Positions 17,569 to 26,910 of a stretch of 64,000 nucleotides of DNA are shown here, piece by piece. The notes under the pieces were generated by a model. It worked only from the letters and a program-made list of their open reading frames with translations, did not search any database and was not told the DNA's origin. The DNA lies in NCBI GenBank assembly GCA_040219085.1, contig JAVJTC010000003.1, forward strand, positions 78,849 to 142,848, read 5' to 3'. Made by a program: the position numbers and the translations under genes. Position 1 is the first letter of the stretch. Every line of letters begins with the position of its first letter. The stretch comes from Acidimicrobiales bacterium (GTDB lineage Bacteria > Actinomycetota > Acidimicrobiia > Acidimicrobiales > JAVJTC01).

Positions 17569-18740
17569 GCGGCGGCTCTCGCTTCGATGATGTCGGCAGC
17601 GGTCCGCCGCGCCTCGGCGTCGCTGTGCAGGACAACGTCGAGATCGGTGGCCGGCATTCCCGGGTGCCGCTCGAGTGTGGCGTCGATCACCTCGGAGATG
17701 GCCAGCCAGGAGATCCGTCCGGAGAGGAACGCGTCCACGGCGACCTCGTTCGCCGCGCTCAGCGCCGCAGGGGCCGTCTCACCGAGACGGCCGGCCTCGT
17801 AGGCGAGGCGCAGGCAGGGGAACGCCTCGAGGTCGGGCGGCTCGAAGTCCAGCCGGGAGAGCTCGCGCCAGTCGATCGTTCCGAACGCAGCGTCGAGGCG
17901 GTCCGGGTAGGCGAGCGCATAGGCGATGCACAGTCGCATGTCGGGCATCGACAGTTGGGCGATCGTGGCACCGTCGCGGTAGGTCACCATGGAATGGACG
18001 ACGGACTGGGGGTGGACGACGACGTCGATGCGGTCATAACCCACACCGAACAGTTCGTTCGCCTCGATCACCTCGAGCCCCTTGTTCATCAGCGTCGACG
18101 AATCCACAGTGATCTTCGGCCCCATCGACCAGGTCGGATGCGCGAGCGCGTCGTCGATGGTGACCTCGGCGAGTTCCGCGCGGGTTCGACCGCGGAAGGG
18201 TCCCCCACTGGCGGTGAGCACGATCTCGGTGAGCTGCGCGAGGCGGTCCCCGTCGTCGAGCGTCTCATTGGCACGCAGGCACTGGTGCACCGCGCAGTGC
18301 TCCGAATCGACCGGTACGAGTTCGGCACCCGGTGTCTCGCGTGCCCTCTGCACGACCGGACCGGCCGCGATCAGCGACTCCTTGTTGGCGAGCGCGAGAC
18401 GGGCCCCGTTCTCGAGGGTCGCGAGAGTGACGGGAAGACCGGCGAAACCGACCACGCCGTTCACGACCGTCTCGGCGGTCCGGGCCGCAGCGGCGAGCGC
18501 GTCGGGCCCCGCCCACACCTCGGTTCCGGCCGGGACACGCGCCTCGAGTTCGGCTGCCCGACTCTCGTCGGCGATCGCCACCACTCTCGGTCGCAGCGCC
18601 TCGGCCTGCTCGATGAGGACATCGACCGACCGCGCCGCTCCGATGGCGACGACCTCGAGATCCCCGTCGGACGCGGCGATGACATCGAGGGTCTGGGTGC
18701 CGATCGATCCGGTGGATCCGCAGATCGCGACCGTGGTCAT
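17565..18740 (-). CDS. dxr: 1-deoxy-D-xylulose 5-phosphate reductoisomerase
   Basis: Dxr makes MEP from DXP with NADPH in isoprenoid synthesis. The 391-residue protein begins MTTVAICGSTGSIGTQTLDVI (NADPH site). It has the metal/substrate region PVDSEHCAVHQCL, ASGGPFRGR, and SMGPKITVDSSTLMNKGLEVIEA. I placed the start at the Rossmann Met; further upstream the frame reads through cdsA out of frame. It overlaps the site-2 protease by 4 nt. Confidence 0.97.
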   Translation of the reverse strand: MTTVAICGSTGSIGTQTLDVIAASDGDLEVVAIGAARSVDVLIEQAEALRPRVVAIADESRAAELEARVPAGTEVWAGPDALAAAARTAETVVNGVVGFAGLPVTLATLENGARLALANKESLIAAGPVVQRARETPGAELVPVDSEHCAVHQCLRANETLDDGDRLAQLTEIVLTASGGPFRGRTRAELAEVTIDDALAHPTWSMGPKITVDSSTLMNKGLEVIEANELFGVGYDRIDVVVHPQSVVHSMVTYRDGATIAQLSMPDMRLCIAYALAYPDRLDAAFGTIDWRELSRLDFEPPDLEAFPCLRLAYEAGRLGETAPAALSAANEVAVDAFLSGRISWLAISEVIDATLERHPGMPATDLDVVLHSDAEARRTAADIIEARAAA

Positions 18741-18838
18741 GCAGGGGTCGTTTCTCGCAGGTACGGGGGAACCATCAGCGTAGGCGCCACGAGGGCGTAC
18801 CGGCCTTCGCGCCCGGCCGGTGTGTGCGGTCCCGGCGC

Positions 18839-20092
18839 CTAGAAACCGACGTCGAGCACGAGTGCGGCGCAGAAGGCCGCCGGCAGCACGAACAGAAGGG
18901 AGTCGAAGCGGTCCAGCAGACCGCCGTGACCCGGCAGGATCGTGCCCATGTCCTTGATGCCGAGGTCCCGCTTGATCATCGACTCGGCCAGATCCCCGAT
19001 CGGGGCGACGATGGCCACCACGATGCCGAGGAGGATGGCGTCGGACATCGAACCGTTGTTGGCGCCCCACGGATCGATCTCACCCAGACCCACGACCGCG
19101 ACGGTCAGCGCGATGGCCGTGATCGCGCCGCCCACGAGCCCTTCGACGGTCTTGTTCGGGCTCGCCGCCGACAGCGGGGAACGCCCGGCGCTGCGACCGA
19201 CGAGCCATCCGCCGATGTCGTAGCCGGCCGTGGCGATGATCGGCGCCAGCAGCATCCCTGAGCCCTTCGGGTAGCTGAGCAACAGCGCTGCGGTCGACCC
19301 GAGAACGCCGATGTAGAAGATGCCGAAGAACGTCACGGCGAGATTGGGAACAGGGCGTTCGTCGCTCACGCCGATGAGGTACCAGAGCACCGCGGCGACC
19401 ATCGCGAGGAACAACACGACCGGATAGGCGGCCGGTCCGCGCCAGTACACCGCTGCGGGCAGCGACGCGACGGTCGCCAACCCGACGAGTGTGGCCGGGT
19501 GGTAGCTGACCCTCCGCACGGCGTTGAAGAACTCCGCGGCGGCCATGACCAGCAGGACCGTGATGAACGCGACGGCGAGTCCCTCGCCGATCAGCAGGAC
19601 GATCCCTGCGACGACCGCGAGACCCACACCGGTGGCGATCGCCATCGGGATGTTGCGGTCGCTGCCACCGGCACCGGCACCGCCACCGGGCGCGCCACCG
19701 CCGGGACCACGTCGACCTCTCGGCGCGCCACTCGCGGTCGGCTGTGGCCCCGCACCGGGTCGCACCACGGGGACAGCGCCGAACTCGTCGGGGTCGTGGT
19801 CGGTGTCGGGCGGCAACATCGGCGGGTCGAACTCGAGGTCGTCGCCGTAGCCGGCCGTGGGCATCTCGTGGACCTCGGCGAGGTGACGGATGTCATCGGC
19901 GTCGTCGTAGTCGCCCGCCGCGCCGCGCCAGCGCGGCGCGCTCCCCAGAGCGTTCCACGAGTCACTGTCGTCGCCGACTGTCGGCGACGCCCCGCTGGGA
20001 TCTCCCCAGTGCGGCAGATCGTCGTCCCCGCCGATGAGCCGGAGCCCATCGTCGTCGGGTTCGTCATCGGGTCCGAATCGGTCCTGGTCCAC
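18839..20092 (-). CDS. cdsA: Phosphatidate cytidylyltransferase with long acidic N-terminal extension
   Basis: CdsA forms CDP-diacylglycerol from phosphatidate and CTP in the membrane. The C-terminal signature SMIKRDLGIKDMGTILPGHGG, then LLDRFDSL, is complete, and there are about eight TM segments. Residues 1-145 are a hydrophilic, Asp/Pro/Gly-rich extension with no recognised domain. The GTG start follows the frr stop by about 6 nt; its SD (AGGAC) is very close, so a later start is possible. The extension has no stop or frameshift, so it is probably translated. Confidence 0.93.
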   Translation of the reverse strand: MDQDRFGPDDEPDDDGLRLIGGDDDLPHWGDPSGASPTVGDDSDSWNALGSAPRWRGAAGDYDDADDIRHLAEVHEMPTAGYGDDLEFDPPMLPPDTDHDPDEFGAVPVVRPGAGPQPTASGAPRGRRGPGGGAPGGGAGAGGSDRNIPMAIATGVGLAVVAGIVLLIGEGLAVAFITVLLVMAAAEFFNAVRRVSYHPATLVGLATVASLPAAVYWRGPAAYPVVLFLAMVAAVLWYLIGVSDERPVPNLAVTFFGIFYIGVLGSTAALLLSYPKGSGMLLAPIIATAGYDIGGWLVGRSAGRSPLSAASPNKTVEGLVGGAITAIALTVAVVGLGEIDPWGANNGSMSDAILLGIVVAIVAPIGDLAESMIKRDLGIKDMGTILPGHGGLLDRFDSLLFVLPAAFCAALVLDVGF

Positions 20093-20098
20093 GTGTCC

Positions 20099-20668
20099 TC
20101 AGTCCTCGAGCAGCTCGCGCTCTTTGTGCGCGAGCGACTCGTCGATCTGTGCCTCGTAGGAGTGGGTGACGTCGTCCAGGCGCTTGCTCGCACGCTGGAC
20201 GTCGTCGGAGGACGCGTCGCCGGCCTTGTCCAACTCCTCGAGGTCCTGTCGGCCCGAACGTCGGGCGTTGCGGATACTCACCTTGCCGTCCTCGGCCATC
20301 GACTTGACGAGACGGACGAATTCACGGCGACGTTCGGTCGTGAGTGGCGGGAAAACCAGGCGCATCACGACGCCGTCGTTGGAGGGGCTCAGACCCAGGT
20401 CGGCGATGCGGATCGCCCGCTCGATCGCCTCGATCGCCCCCTTGTCGAACGGGGAGATCACCAGCTGGCGGGCGTCGGGCACGCTGAAGCTGGCGAGCTG
20501 CTGCATCGGCACCTCGCTGCCGTAGTACTCGACAGGCAGCTTCTCGACCAGGGCCGAGGTGGCGCGCCCGGTCCGGATGCCCGCGAATTCCTGCTTCGCA
20601 TGCTCGACGGCCTTGGCCATCTGCTCGGTGGCCTCGTCGAGGATGACCTGGATCAACTCGTCGCTCAT
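20099..20668 (-). CDS. frr: Ribosome recycling factor
   Basis: RRF splits post-termination ribosomes with EF-G. The 189-residue protein has the family start with FAGIRTGRAT, the hinge region VPMQQLASFSVPDARQLVISPFD, and LGLSPSNDGVVMRLVFPPLTTERRREFVRLVK. It follows pyrH by about 10 nt, in the conserved rpsB-tsf-pyrH-frr-cdsA order. Confidence 0.98.
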   Translation of the reverse strand: MSDELIQVILDEATEQMAKAVEHAKQEFAGIRTGRATSALVEKLPVEYYGSEVPMQQLASFSVPDARQLVISPFDKGAIEAIERAIRIADLGLSPSNDGVVMRLVFPPLTTERRREFVRLVKSMAEDGKVSIRNARRSGRQDLEELDKAGDASSDDVQRASKRLDDVTHSYEAQIDESLAHKERELLED

Positions 20669-20678
20669 CGCCGTCCCT

Positions 20679-21437
20679 TCAGCGGACCAGGGTACCGATG
20701 GTGTCGCCCGCGAGGATGGACCGCACGTTGCCGCTGCACATGAGGTCGAACATCACGATGGGCAGGTCGTTGTCCATGCACAGGGTGATGGCGGTCGAGT
20801 CCATCGCCCGAAGGCCCCGGTTGAGGACGTCGATGTAGCTCAACTCGGTCAGCAGCGTGGCATCCGGGTTGGTCTTCGGGTCGTCGGTGTAGATGCCGTC
20901 GGTGCCCCCGTGGGTGCCCTTGAGCAGCGCGTCCGCCTCGATCTCGACCGCGCGCAGCGCAGCGGTCGTGTCGGTGGTGAAGAACGGGTTTCCGGTGCCT
21001 CCGGCGAAGATCACGACCCGACCCTTCTCCAGGTGGCGGATGGCCCGGCGGCGGATGTAGGGCTCGGCGATCTGAGCCATGTGGATCGCCGTCTGGACCC
21101 TGGTGTCCTGGCCGATCTGCTCGAGGCAGTCCTGCAGGGCCAGCCCGTTGATGACGGTGGCGAGCATTCCCATGTAGTCCGCCTGGGCGCGGTCCATACC
21201 GGCGCCCGCTCCCGACATCCCCCGCCAGATGTTCCCGCCACCCACGACGACGGCGATGTCGACCTCGAACTCCTCACGGACGTCGAGGATCTCACGGGCG
21301 AGTGCGGCGACGATCGCCCCGTCGATGCCGTAGGCCTGGTCTCCGGCGAAGGCCTCGCCCGAGAGCTTGAGGACGATTCGTCCCCAGCGCGGTTTGGTCT
21401 TTCCGGGCGCGTGCGGTCCGGTTGTGGAGTGATTCAT
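20679..21437 (-). CDS. pyrH: UMP kinase
   Basis: PyrH phosphorylates UMP to UDP. The 252-residue amino-acid-kinase fold shows [23 protein letters not shown], a central [13 protein letters not shown], and [20 protein letters not shown]. About 18 N-terminal residues before the kinase core are polar and may be flexible. The start is ATG. It lies between tsf and frr as usual. Confidence 0.98.
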   Translation of the reverse strand: MNHSTTGPHAPGKTKPRWGRIVLKLSGEAFAGDQAYGIDGAIVAALAREILDVREEFEVDIAVVVGGGNIWRGMSGAGAGMDRAQADYMGMLATVINGLALQDCLEQIGQDTRVQTAIHMAQIAEPYIRRRAIRHLEKGRVVIFAGGTGNPFFTTDTTAALRAVEIEADALLKGTHGGTDGIYTDDPKTNPDATLLTELSYIDVLNRGLRAMDSTAITLCMDNDLPIVMFDLMCSGNVRSILAGDTIGTLVR

Positions 21438-21497
21438 GGTCGAGACGACGCTACACCTCGCCGGCCGTGGTAGCGGGGCATCCCCCGGAGTCGTGCG

Positions 21498-22289
21498 TCA
21501 GTCTCCGACGTAGGCCAGCACGAAGCGGGCGATGGTTCCCGACCCGATGGTCTCAGCGACGGTGATCTTGTCGCCGTGCAGACCCTGCTCGAGCAGAACC
21601 CGCTCCTTCAGCCAGCCCTTGAGGCGACCGTCGACGATCTTGTCCCAGGCCTGCTCGGGCTTGCCCTCGGCCTTGGTGATCTCGAGAGCCGACGCACGCT
21701 CGCGCTCGACCTCCTCGGCCGGCACCTCGTCGCTGCTGAGGAACTGCGGCTTGGCGAACGCCACGTGCAGAGCCACCTGGTGCAGGGTGTCCGCGTCGAC
21801 GCCCGTTCCCTCGACGATGACGCCGTTCACCCCGCGGCCGTCCTGCAGGTGCAGATACGTGTCGAGGAGCGCACCGTCGGCGGCCACGACGCGCACGACC
21901 CGACCCAGCTCGATGTTCTCTTTCTTCGACAGCTTCAGCTCATCGATGTCGTCGGCGAAACCAGCCGCGGCGTCCTCGCCCTCGGCCAGCACGGCGTCGG
22001 CGATCCGGTCGACCAGTGCCACGAAGTCCTCCGCCTTGGCGGAGAAGTCGGTCTCGCACCGCAGCTGCACGAGCGCCGCGGTCGACCCGTCGGAGAGGAC
22101 GGCGATCGCTCCTTCGGCGTTCTCCCTGTCGGCACGGGTCGCGGCCTTGGCCAGACCCTTGGTCTTCAAGATGTCCTTCGCGGCATCCATGTCGCCGCCG
22201 GCCTCGGTGAGCGCCTTCTTGGCGTCCATCATCCCGGCACCCGTGGCGTCACGGAGAGCCTTCACGTCCTTGGCGCTGATGTCAGCCAT
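21498..22289 (-). CDS. tsf: Elongation factor Ts
   Basis: EF-Ts recycles EF-Tu from the GDP to the GTP form. The 263-residue protein has the UBA-like start SAKDVKALRDATGAGMMDAKKAL, then RCETDFSAKAEDFVALV in the core domain. Its end, TVAETIGSGTIARFVLAYVGD, is typical. It is 60 nt after rpsB. Confidence 0.98.
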   Translation of the reverse strand: MADISAKDVKALRDATGAGMMDAKKALTEAGGDMDAAKDILKTKGLAKAATRADRENAEGAIAVLSDGSTAALVQLRCETDFSAKAEDFVALVDRIADAVLAEGEDAAAGFADDIDELKLSKKENIELGRVVRVVAADGALLDTYLHLQDGRGVNGVIVEGTGVDADTLHQVALHVAFAKPQFLSSDEVPAEEVERERASALEITKAEGKPEQAWDKIVDGRLKGWLKERVLLEQGLHGDKITVAETIGSGTIARFVLAYVGD

Positions 22290-22349
22290 CTGTCGCCGAC
22301 TCCTTGTGCATCGTCGTCTTCATTCGTCGATTGGTCGTCGTCGACCGGG

Positions 22350-23324
22350 TCAGGAAGAAGCTTCGCCCGCGGCGTCACTCGCCTCGGGGGTCGCCTCGGC
22401 CTGTGGTGCGGCAGTGGGCGCCTCGGGGGCGGCCTCGGCCTGTGGTGCGGCAGTGGGCGCCTCGGCCTGCGGTGCGGCAGTGGGCGCCTCGGGGGCGGCC
22501 TCAGCCGTGGCCTGCGCAGCCAGACGTGCCTCGCGCTCGGCGGCCTGGGCGGCAGCCGCGGCACGCGCCTCGGCCTGCTGACGGGCGACCTCGGCCTCCT
22601 CGGCCTCGCTGCGCTCGACCGCGTCCTCGCGACGGGACTTCACGTAGCGGCCCTCGATGACCGCATCGCTCATGATGCGACACATCAGCTGGCCCGACCG
22701 GATGGCGTCGTCGTTGCCGGCGATCACGAACTTGACGACGTCGGGGTCACAGTTGGTGTCCACCACGGCGATGATGGGGATGCCGAGCTTGTTCGCCTCG
22801 GTGACGGCGATGTGCTCCTTCTTGGTGTCGAGCACGAAGATGGCCTGGGGCAGCCCGGTCATGTTGCGGATGCCGCCGAGGTTCCGCTCGAGCTTCTCGA
22901 GCTCGCGGCTGATCAACAGAGCTTCCTTCTTGGGCATCGCGGCGAGCTCACCCGAATCACGCATGCGCTGGTACTCAGCCATCTTGCCGACCCGGCGCGA
23001 GATGGTCTGGAAGTTCGTGAGCATGCCGCCGAGCCAGCGATGGCTCACGTGGGGCATCCCACAGCGCTCGGCGAAGGACTGAACCGGGTCCTGGGCCTGC
23101 TTCTTGGTGCCGACGAACAGCAGCGTGCCGCCTTCGGCGGTCATGTCGCGCACGAACGTGTACGCGTTCTCGATGTGTCCGAGGGTCTGCTTGAGATCGA
23201 TGATGTAGATCCCGGCGCGCTCGCCGTGGATGTAGCGGCGCATCTTCGGGTTCCACCGTCGGGTCTGATGACCGAAGTGGACGCCTGCCTCGAGCAGCTG
23301 GCGCATAGTGACGACCGGAGCCAT
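22350..23324 (-). CDS. rpsB: 30S ribosomal protein S2 with repeat-rich C-terminal tail
   Basis: S2 is a small-subunit protein. The 324-residue product begins [28 protein letters not shown] and has FVGTKKQAQ and [10 protein letters not shown]2 is usually about 230-270 residues. The excess is a C-terminal tail of Ala/Glu residues followed by tandem [11 protein letters not shown] blocks. The start has GGGAGAAG upstream; longer readings begin far upstream and lack S2 similarity. It heads rpsB-tsf-pyrH-frr-cdsA. Confidence 0.97.
   Translation of the reverse strand: MAPVVTMRQLLEAGVHFGHQTRRWNPKMRRYIHGERAGIYIIDLKQTLGHIENAYTFVRDMTAEGGTLLFVGTKKQAQDPVQSFAERCGMPHVSHRWLGGMLTNFQTISRRVGKMAEYQRMRDSGELAAMPKKEALLISRELEKLERNLGGIRNMTGLPQAIFVLDTKKEHIAVTEANKLGIPIIAVVDTNCDPDVVKFVIAGNDDAIRSGQLMCRIMSDAVIEGRYVKSRREDAVERSEAEEAEVARQQAEARAAAAAQAAEREARLAAQATAEAAPEAPTAAPQAEAPTAAPQAEAAPEAPTAAPQAEATPEASDAAGEASS
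22393..22497 (-). repeat. 27-bp tandem repeat in the rpsB 3' end
   Basis: Three 27-bp units at 22393-22419, 22432-22458 and 22459-22485 are nearly identical; the third differs at one base. Two 12-bp units (22420-22431 and 22486-22497) follow the first and third. They encode [13 protein letters not shown] blocks. All lengths are multiples of three. Confidence 0.85.
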
Positions 23325-23442
23325 GGTTTCTTCTCCCCATCGGTTGGGCGGACTCCGCGTCCCGCGCCGTGAGGCGACCGTGGGTGGGACCGGAGAGGAT
23401 CTGTCGTGGTGCGCCCGGACGTCCCGGGCACGGCCCCCGATA

Positions 23443-24096
23443 CTACCGGGACCACGTCGGGAGGAGGTCCCCCCACCGCCTGAACAGCTCGCGGACCTGC
23501 ACCACGGCGGTGACGGCCGCGTCCGGCCATGCCGCGGGTCCCGCGGTTCGGACGACGGAGCCCCCCGGTTCCGGCCCGGGCCGCGCCGGAGCGGAACCGA
23601 CTCCCACCAGGCGGGCCCGGGTCCGCTCGAACAACGACGCCGGGTCGATGTAGTCGTCGCCGACGCGTGCGCCCAGGTGCAGCACGGACCCCGACACGGC
23701 GATGGCCTCCCCGCGCGACACGACGTCACCCGTGGAGACGAGGATCCGCGCGACGAACGAGTACGACGTCCGTACGCCGTCCGCATGGAGAACCGTCACA
23801 TGGAGATCGCCACCCACGGGCCCTGCGAACACGACGCGGCCGTCCGCAACGGCCCCCACCCCCGTCCCCGGGGCGGGGCTGTACTCCAGGCCACGGTTCC
23901 CCGGCCCTGCGAAGTGCAGAGGGGCACGGAAGGGGTCGACCACCGCCGCATCCACCGGTGGTTGGTACACGACGCGATCCACGGTTTCGTCCGGTGAAGC
24001 CATCGCTCCCCGGGCGTGTCCGGCCGAAGCCGGAGCGGCGAGCACGACCGCCAGTACCGCGACGAGCACCGCGAGAAGCGCTGCGGTGACCCCCAC
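23443..24096 (-). CDS. Secreted M23/LytM-like protein with degenerate active site
   Basis: The 217-residue protein starts at GTG with a signal peptide ([19 protein letters not shown]). A LytM fold follows: [29 protein letters not shown], then [11 protein letters not shown] and [15 protein letters not shown]. Active M23 enzymes carry HxxxD and HxH zinc ligands. Here the first motif reads NRGLE and the second VLHLG, so several ligands are replaced. Inactive LytM proteins such as EnvC/NlpD are regulators of amidases, which is a possible role. The gene is 14 nt after the sigma-factor stop. The exact start is uncertain. Confidence 0.75.
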   Translation of the reverse strand: MGVTAALLAVLVAVLAVVLAAPASAGHARGAMASPDETVDRVVYQPPVDAAVVDPFRAPLHFAGPGNRGLEYSPAPGTGVGAVADGRVVFAGPVGGDLHVTVLHADGVRTSYSFVARILVSTGDVVSRGEAIAVSGSVLHLGARVGDDYIDPASLFERTRARLVGVGSAPARPGPEPGGSVVRTAGPAAWPDAAVTAVVQVRELFRRWGDLLPTWSR

Positions 24097-24110
24097 CGAG
24101 GGCCCTGGCG

Positions 24111-24872
24111 TCAGCCGCGGTCCGCGGCGCTCAGACGCGACCTCATGTGCAGGACGGCCTTCGTGTGGATCTGACACACCCGGCTCTCGGTCACGCCGAG
24201 CACCTCGCCGATCTCCGCGAGGGTCATGCCCTCGTAGTAGTAGAGCGTCAGGACGATCTTCTCGCGTTCGCTCAGCCTGTTGATGGACTCCGCCAGGATG
24301 TGGCGCATCTCCTGGACCTCGAACTGGCCGACCGGGCCGGGACCGGAATCCGCGACCGTGTCGCCGAGGGTCACCGAGTCCCCACGCTCGCCACCCAGCG
24401 TCTCGTCGAGCGCGTTGATCCCGGCGAGCGACACGTCGGACAGGAGCCGGTGGAACTCCTCGACGCTGATCGCCATGGCCGCCGCGACCTCCTCGTCCTC
24501 GGGTGAACGGCCGTGCTCGGACTCGAACTCCGCGATCGCCTTCTCCACCGACCGGGCCCGGGCCCGGACCGACCGGGGCACCCAGTCCATCGCCCTCAAC
24601 TCGTCGAGGATGGCCCCCTTGATCCGGGGGATGGCGAAGGTCTCGAACTTGTATCCCCGACCCGGATCGAAACGGGAGATCGCGTCGATCAGGCCGAACA
24701 TCCCGTAGCTCACGAGATCCGCGTGCTCGACGTTGTTGGGAAGACCTGCGCCGACCCGCCCGGCCACGTACTTGACGAGCGGCGCGTAGTTCACGATCAG
24801 CCGGTCCCGCGCCGTGGGCGAGTCCCCGTCCAGGAAGTCCTTCCAGATCGACTCGAGCGATGGTTCGATCAT
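24111..24872 (-). CDS. whiG: RNA polymerase sigma factor, WhiG/FliA type
   Basis: The 253-residue alternative sigma factor has region 2 (LIVNYAPLVKYVAGRVG to DAISRFDPGRGYKFETFAIPRIKGAI), region 3 (PRSVRARARSVEKAI) and region 4 (LTLYYYEGMTLAEIGEVLGVTESRVCQIHTKA). This matches the FliA/WhiG group, which controls sporulation in Streptomyces and motility elsewhere. No anti-sigma factor or flagellar gene is in the window. It is probably co-transcribed with xerC upstream (6-nt gap) and the LytM gene downstream. Confidence 0.92.
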   Translation of the reverse strand: MIEPSLESIWKDFLDGDSPTARDRLIVNYAPLVKYVAGRVGAGLPNNVEHADLVSYGMFGLIDAISRFDPGRGYKFETFAIPRIKGAILDELRAMDWVPRSVRARARSVEKAIAEFESEHGRSPEDEEVAAAMAISVEEFHRLLSDVSLAGINALDETLGGERGDSVTLGDTVADSGPGPVGQFEVQEMRHILAESINRLSEREKIVLTLYYYEGMTLAEIGEVLGVTESRVCQIHTKAVLHMRSRLSAADRG

Positions 24873-24878
24873 GGGCGG

Positions 24879-25766
24879 TCAGGCCCTCGGGTGGGCGTTC
24901 TCCAGGACGGTCCGCAGACGCTCCCGGCTGACATGTGTGTAGATCTGGGTGCTCGTGAGGCTCGAGTGCCCGAGCAACTCCTGGACCGACCGCAGGTCTG
25001 CCCCACCATCGAGAAGGTGCGTGGCGAAGGTGTGCCGCAGCGCGTGGGGGTGAGTCGGGCGCACGGCCCGCCGGTCGAGTATCCGCCGCACGTCGCGGGG
25101 GGTGAGCGGCTTCGAGCGCTCGTTGTGGAACAGCGGGTCGCCAAGCCCACCCGTCGTGGTCTCCAGGTGCTCGCCGACCGCCGCCGAGGCGGGATCTGAG
25201 AGCGGTACGTAGCGCTGTTTCGCGCCCTTCCCCGTCACGATCACCCGACTCCGGGTCAGGTCCACGTCGCCCCGGCGGATTCCGCACAGTTCGCTGACGC
25301 GCAGACCGGACCCGTACAGGAGTTCCACCACGGCGTCGTCGCGGCGACGACGGTGCTCCGGTTCGTCGGCCAGACCCGGCCGGCTGGCGTCCAACAGCGC
25401 GCCCAGCGAAGGCCCGTCGAGAACCTCGGGCAACCGTCGGTGTCCCGTGGGAGCGGACACCCCCACCGTCGGATCCACCCCGCTGCGCCCCGTCCGTCGT
25501 CGCCAGTCGAAGTAGCGACGCAGCACGGAGACCTTCCGGGCGACGGTGGCTCGGGCGTAGTCCCGGGCCGCCAGGTGCGCCAGGTACCGACGAATCACGG
25601 CTCGGTCCACCGCGTCGGGCCCACCGGCGACGAACTCGTCGGCCCACTGTGAGAAATCCCGTGCGTCGCGGCTGTACACGGCCGCGGTCGACGGAGCCAC
25701 CGACGTCAACGACGCTGCGAAATCCTCGACCGACCAAGCCACGGAGATACACGGTACCGGTGCCAC
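24879..25766 (-). CDS. xerC: Tyrosine recombinase XerC
   Basis: XerC-type recombinases resolve chromosome dimers at dif. The 295-residue protein has an N-terminal SAM-like domain and all six active-site positions: R156 (GLRVSEL), K180 (GKGAKQR), H241 and R244 (HALRHTFATH), H267 (LGHSSL) and Y276 (IYTHV). It starts with GTG at 25766; a second GTG 24 nt downstream is possible. The dprA-xerC-whiG order also occurs in other actinobacteria, so it is unlikely to be a phage integrase. Confidence 0.9.
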   Translation of the reverse strand: MAPVPCISVAWSVEDFAASLTSVAPSTAAVYSRDARDFSQWADEFVAGGPDAVDRAVIRRYLAHLAARDYARATVARKVSVLRRYFDWRRRTGRSGVDPTVGVSAPTGHRRLPEVLDGPSLGALLDASRPGLADEPEHRRRRDDAVVELLYGSGLRVSELCGIRRGDVDLTRSRVIVTGKGAKQRYVPLSDPASAAVGEHLETTTGGLGDPLFHNERSKPLTPRDVRRILDRRAVRPTHPHALRHTFATHLLDGGADLRSVQELLGHSSLTSTQIYTHVSRERLRTVLENAHPRA

Positions 25767-25799
25767 CCCGGCCTGGCCGGTATCGCAGAGGCGTTCGAC

Positions 25800-26909
25800 T
25801 CATGGGCCCGCCACCTGTTCGATCCACTGGCCCGTGCGGGTGAGGCGCCCGGTGACCACCAGCCGCTCCACGATCACCGCGGCATCTTCGAGGTCGATCT
25901 GCGCCGCCCGGGCGACCATGTCGACGGTGACAGGCGCCCAACCGACGGCGTCGAGCACTGCCTTCTCGTCGCCCGCCGGCGCACGTGACGATGCCGCCAG
26001 CGACGCGTGACGCACCGGGTCGAGGCCGATCGCGAGGAGGACGTCACCCACGTCACACAAGGGAGCAGCCCCGTCCGCGATCAACCGGTTCGTTCCCGCC
26101 GATGCCGCGGAACGCACGGGACCGGGGACGGCGAAGACGTCGACGCCTCGACGCAACGCCGCCTCGACCGTCGACATCGACCCTCCCCGCTCGCGGGACT
26201 CCACGACCACGACCGCATCTGCGAGACCCGCTATCAGCCTGTTGCGAGCCGGGAACCGCCACCGTTTCGGCGTCGCACCGAGCGGCGATTCGCTCACGAT
26301 GGTCCCGGCGCTCGCGACGCGCGCCCAGAGTTCGCGATTCGAGGTCGGGTAGACCGTGTCCACCCCGCTACCGACCACGGCGACGGGCGCCGTTCCCCCG
26401 ACGTCGAGGCTCCCCGCGTGAGCAGCCGCGTCGATGCCGCGAGCCAGGCCGGAGACGACCGAAACCCCGGCGACGCTCAGCGACCGTCCGAGCTCGCGGG
26501 CCACGTCCAACCCGTAGCGTGTGCACCGCCGCGTCCCCACGATTGCGACACGGGGACCCTCGCCGAGTTCCCGTCCCGCGAAGAACAGCACACCGGGAGG
26601 CTCGGGGTCGCCGTGGAGGCGTCGTGGATAGCGCTGCGCGCCGCGCCAGGCGACCCGATAGGGGCCGGCCTCGAGCGCCTCCCGAATGTCCCCCGGGTCG
26701 ACGCGGTCGAGAGCGTCGCGCCACCGTTGTACCAACCCGGGCTCGTGCCCGACGATGGGCCGCCGCTCCACCAACGAGGCCAGCACCGCACCCGGAGGCG
26801 GACCCTCCAGGAGGCGCGCCAGTCGGGCCGGGCCGATCCCGGGCAGGCCTGCGAGGAGGGCCGCGGCGACCTCGTCGTCGTCGGGACAGGCACCCATGTC
26901 GGCGCCCAC
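25800..26909 (-). CDS. dprA: DNA processing protein DprA
   Basis: DprA binds incoming single-stranded DNA and loads RecA in transformation. The 369-residue protein has an N-terminal SAM-like helix-hairpin region (LLAGLPGIGPARLARLLE). The Rossmann core follows with VAIVGTRRCTRYG, SGLARGIDAAAH, GSGVDTVYPTSN, FPARNRLIAGLADAVVVVES and GTNRLIADGA. A winged-helix-like end follows (VTVDMVARAAQID). Start candidates are 26909 and 26897. It is directly downstream of comM. Confidence 0.95.
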   Translation of the reverse strand: MGADMGACPDDDEVAAALLAGLPGIGPARLARLLEGPPPGAVLASLVERRPIVGHEPGLVQRWRDALDRVDPGDIREALEAGPYRVAWRGAQRYPRRLHGDPEPPGVLFFAGRELGEGPRVAIVGTRRCTRYGLDVARELGRSLSVAGVSVVSGLARGIDAAAHAGSLDVGGTAPVAVVGSGVDTVYPTSNRELWARVASAGTIVSESPLGATPKRWRFPARNRLIAGLADAVVVVESRERGGSMSTVEAALRRGVDVFAVPGPVRSAASAGTNRLIADGAAPLCDVGDVLLAIGLDPVRHASLAASSRAPAGDEKAVLDAVGWAPVTVDMVARAAQIDLEDAAVIVERLVVTGRLTRTGQWIEQVAGP

Positions 26910-26910
26910 C

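Noticed and set aside
24879..25766. Phage or island integrase call for the tyrosine recombinase
   Set aside because: It sits in a conserved dprA-xerC-whiG order, with no att repeats or other phage genes; XerC fits better.
23443..25941. 832-codon minus-strand frame covering the LytM, whiG and xerC region
   Set aside because: Only its last 217 codons (the LytM gene) are coding; the rest is an out-of-frame Arg/Gly-rich reading across whiG and xerC.
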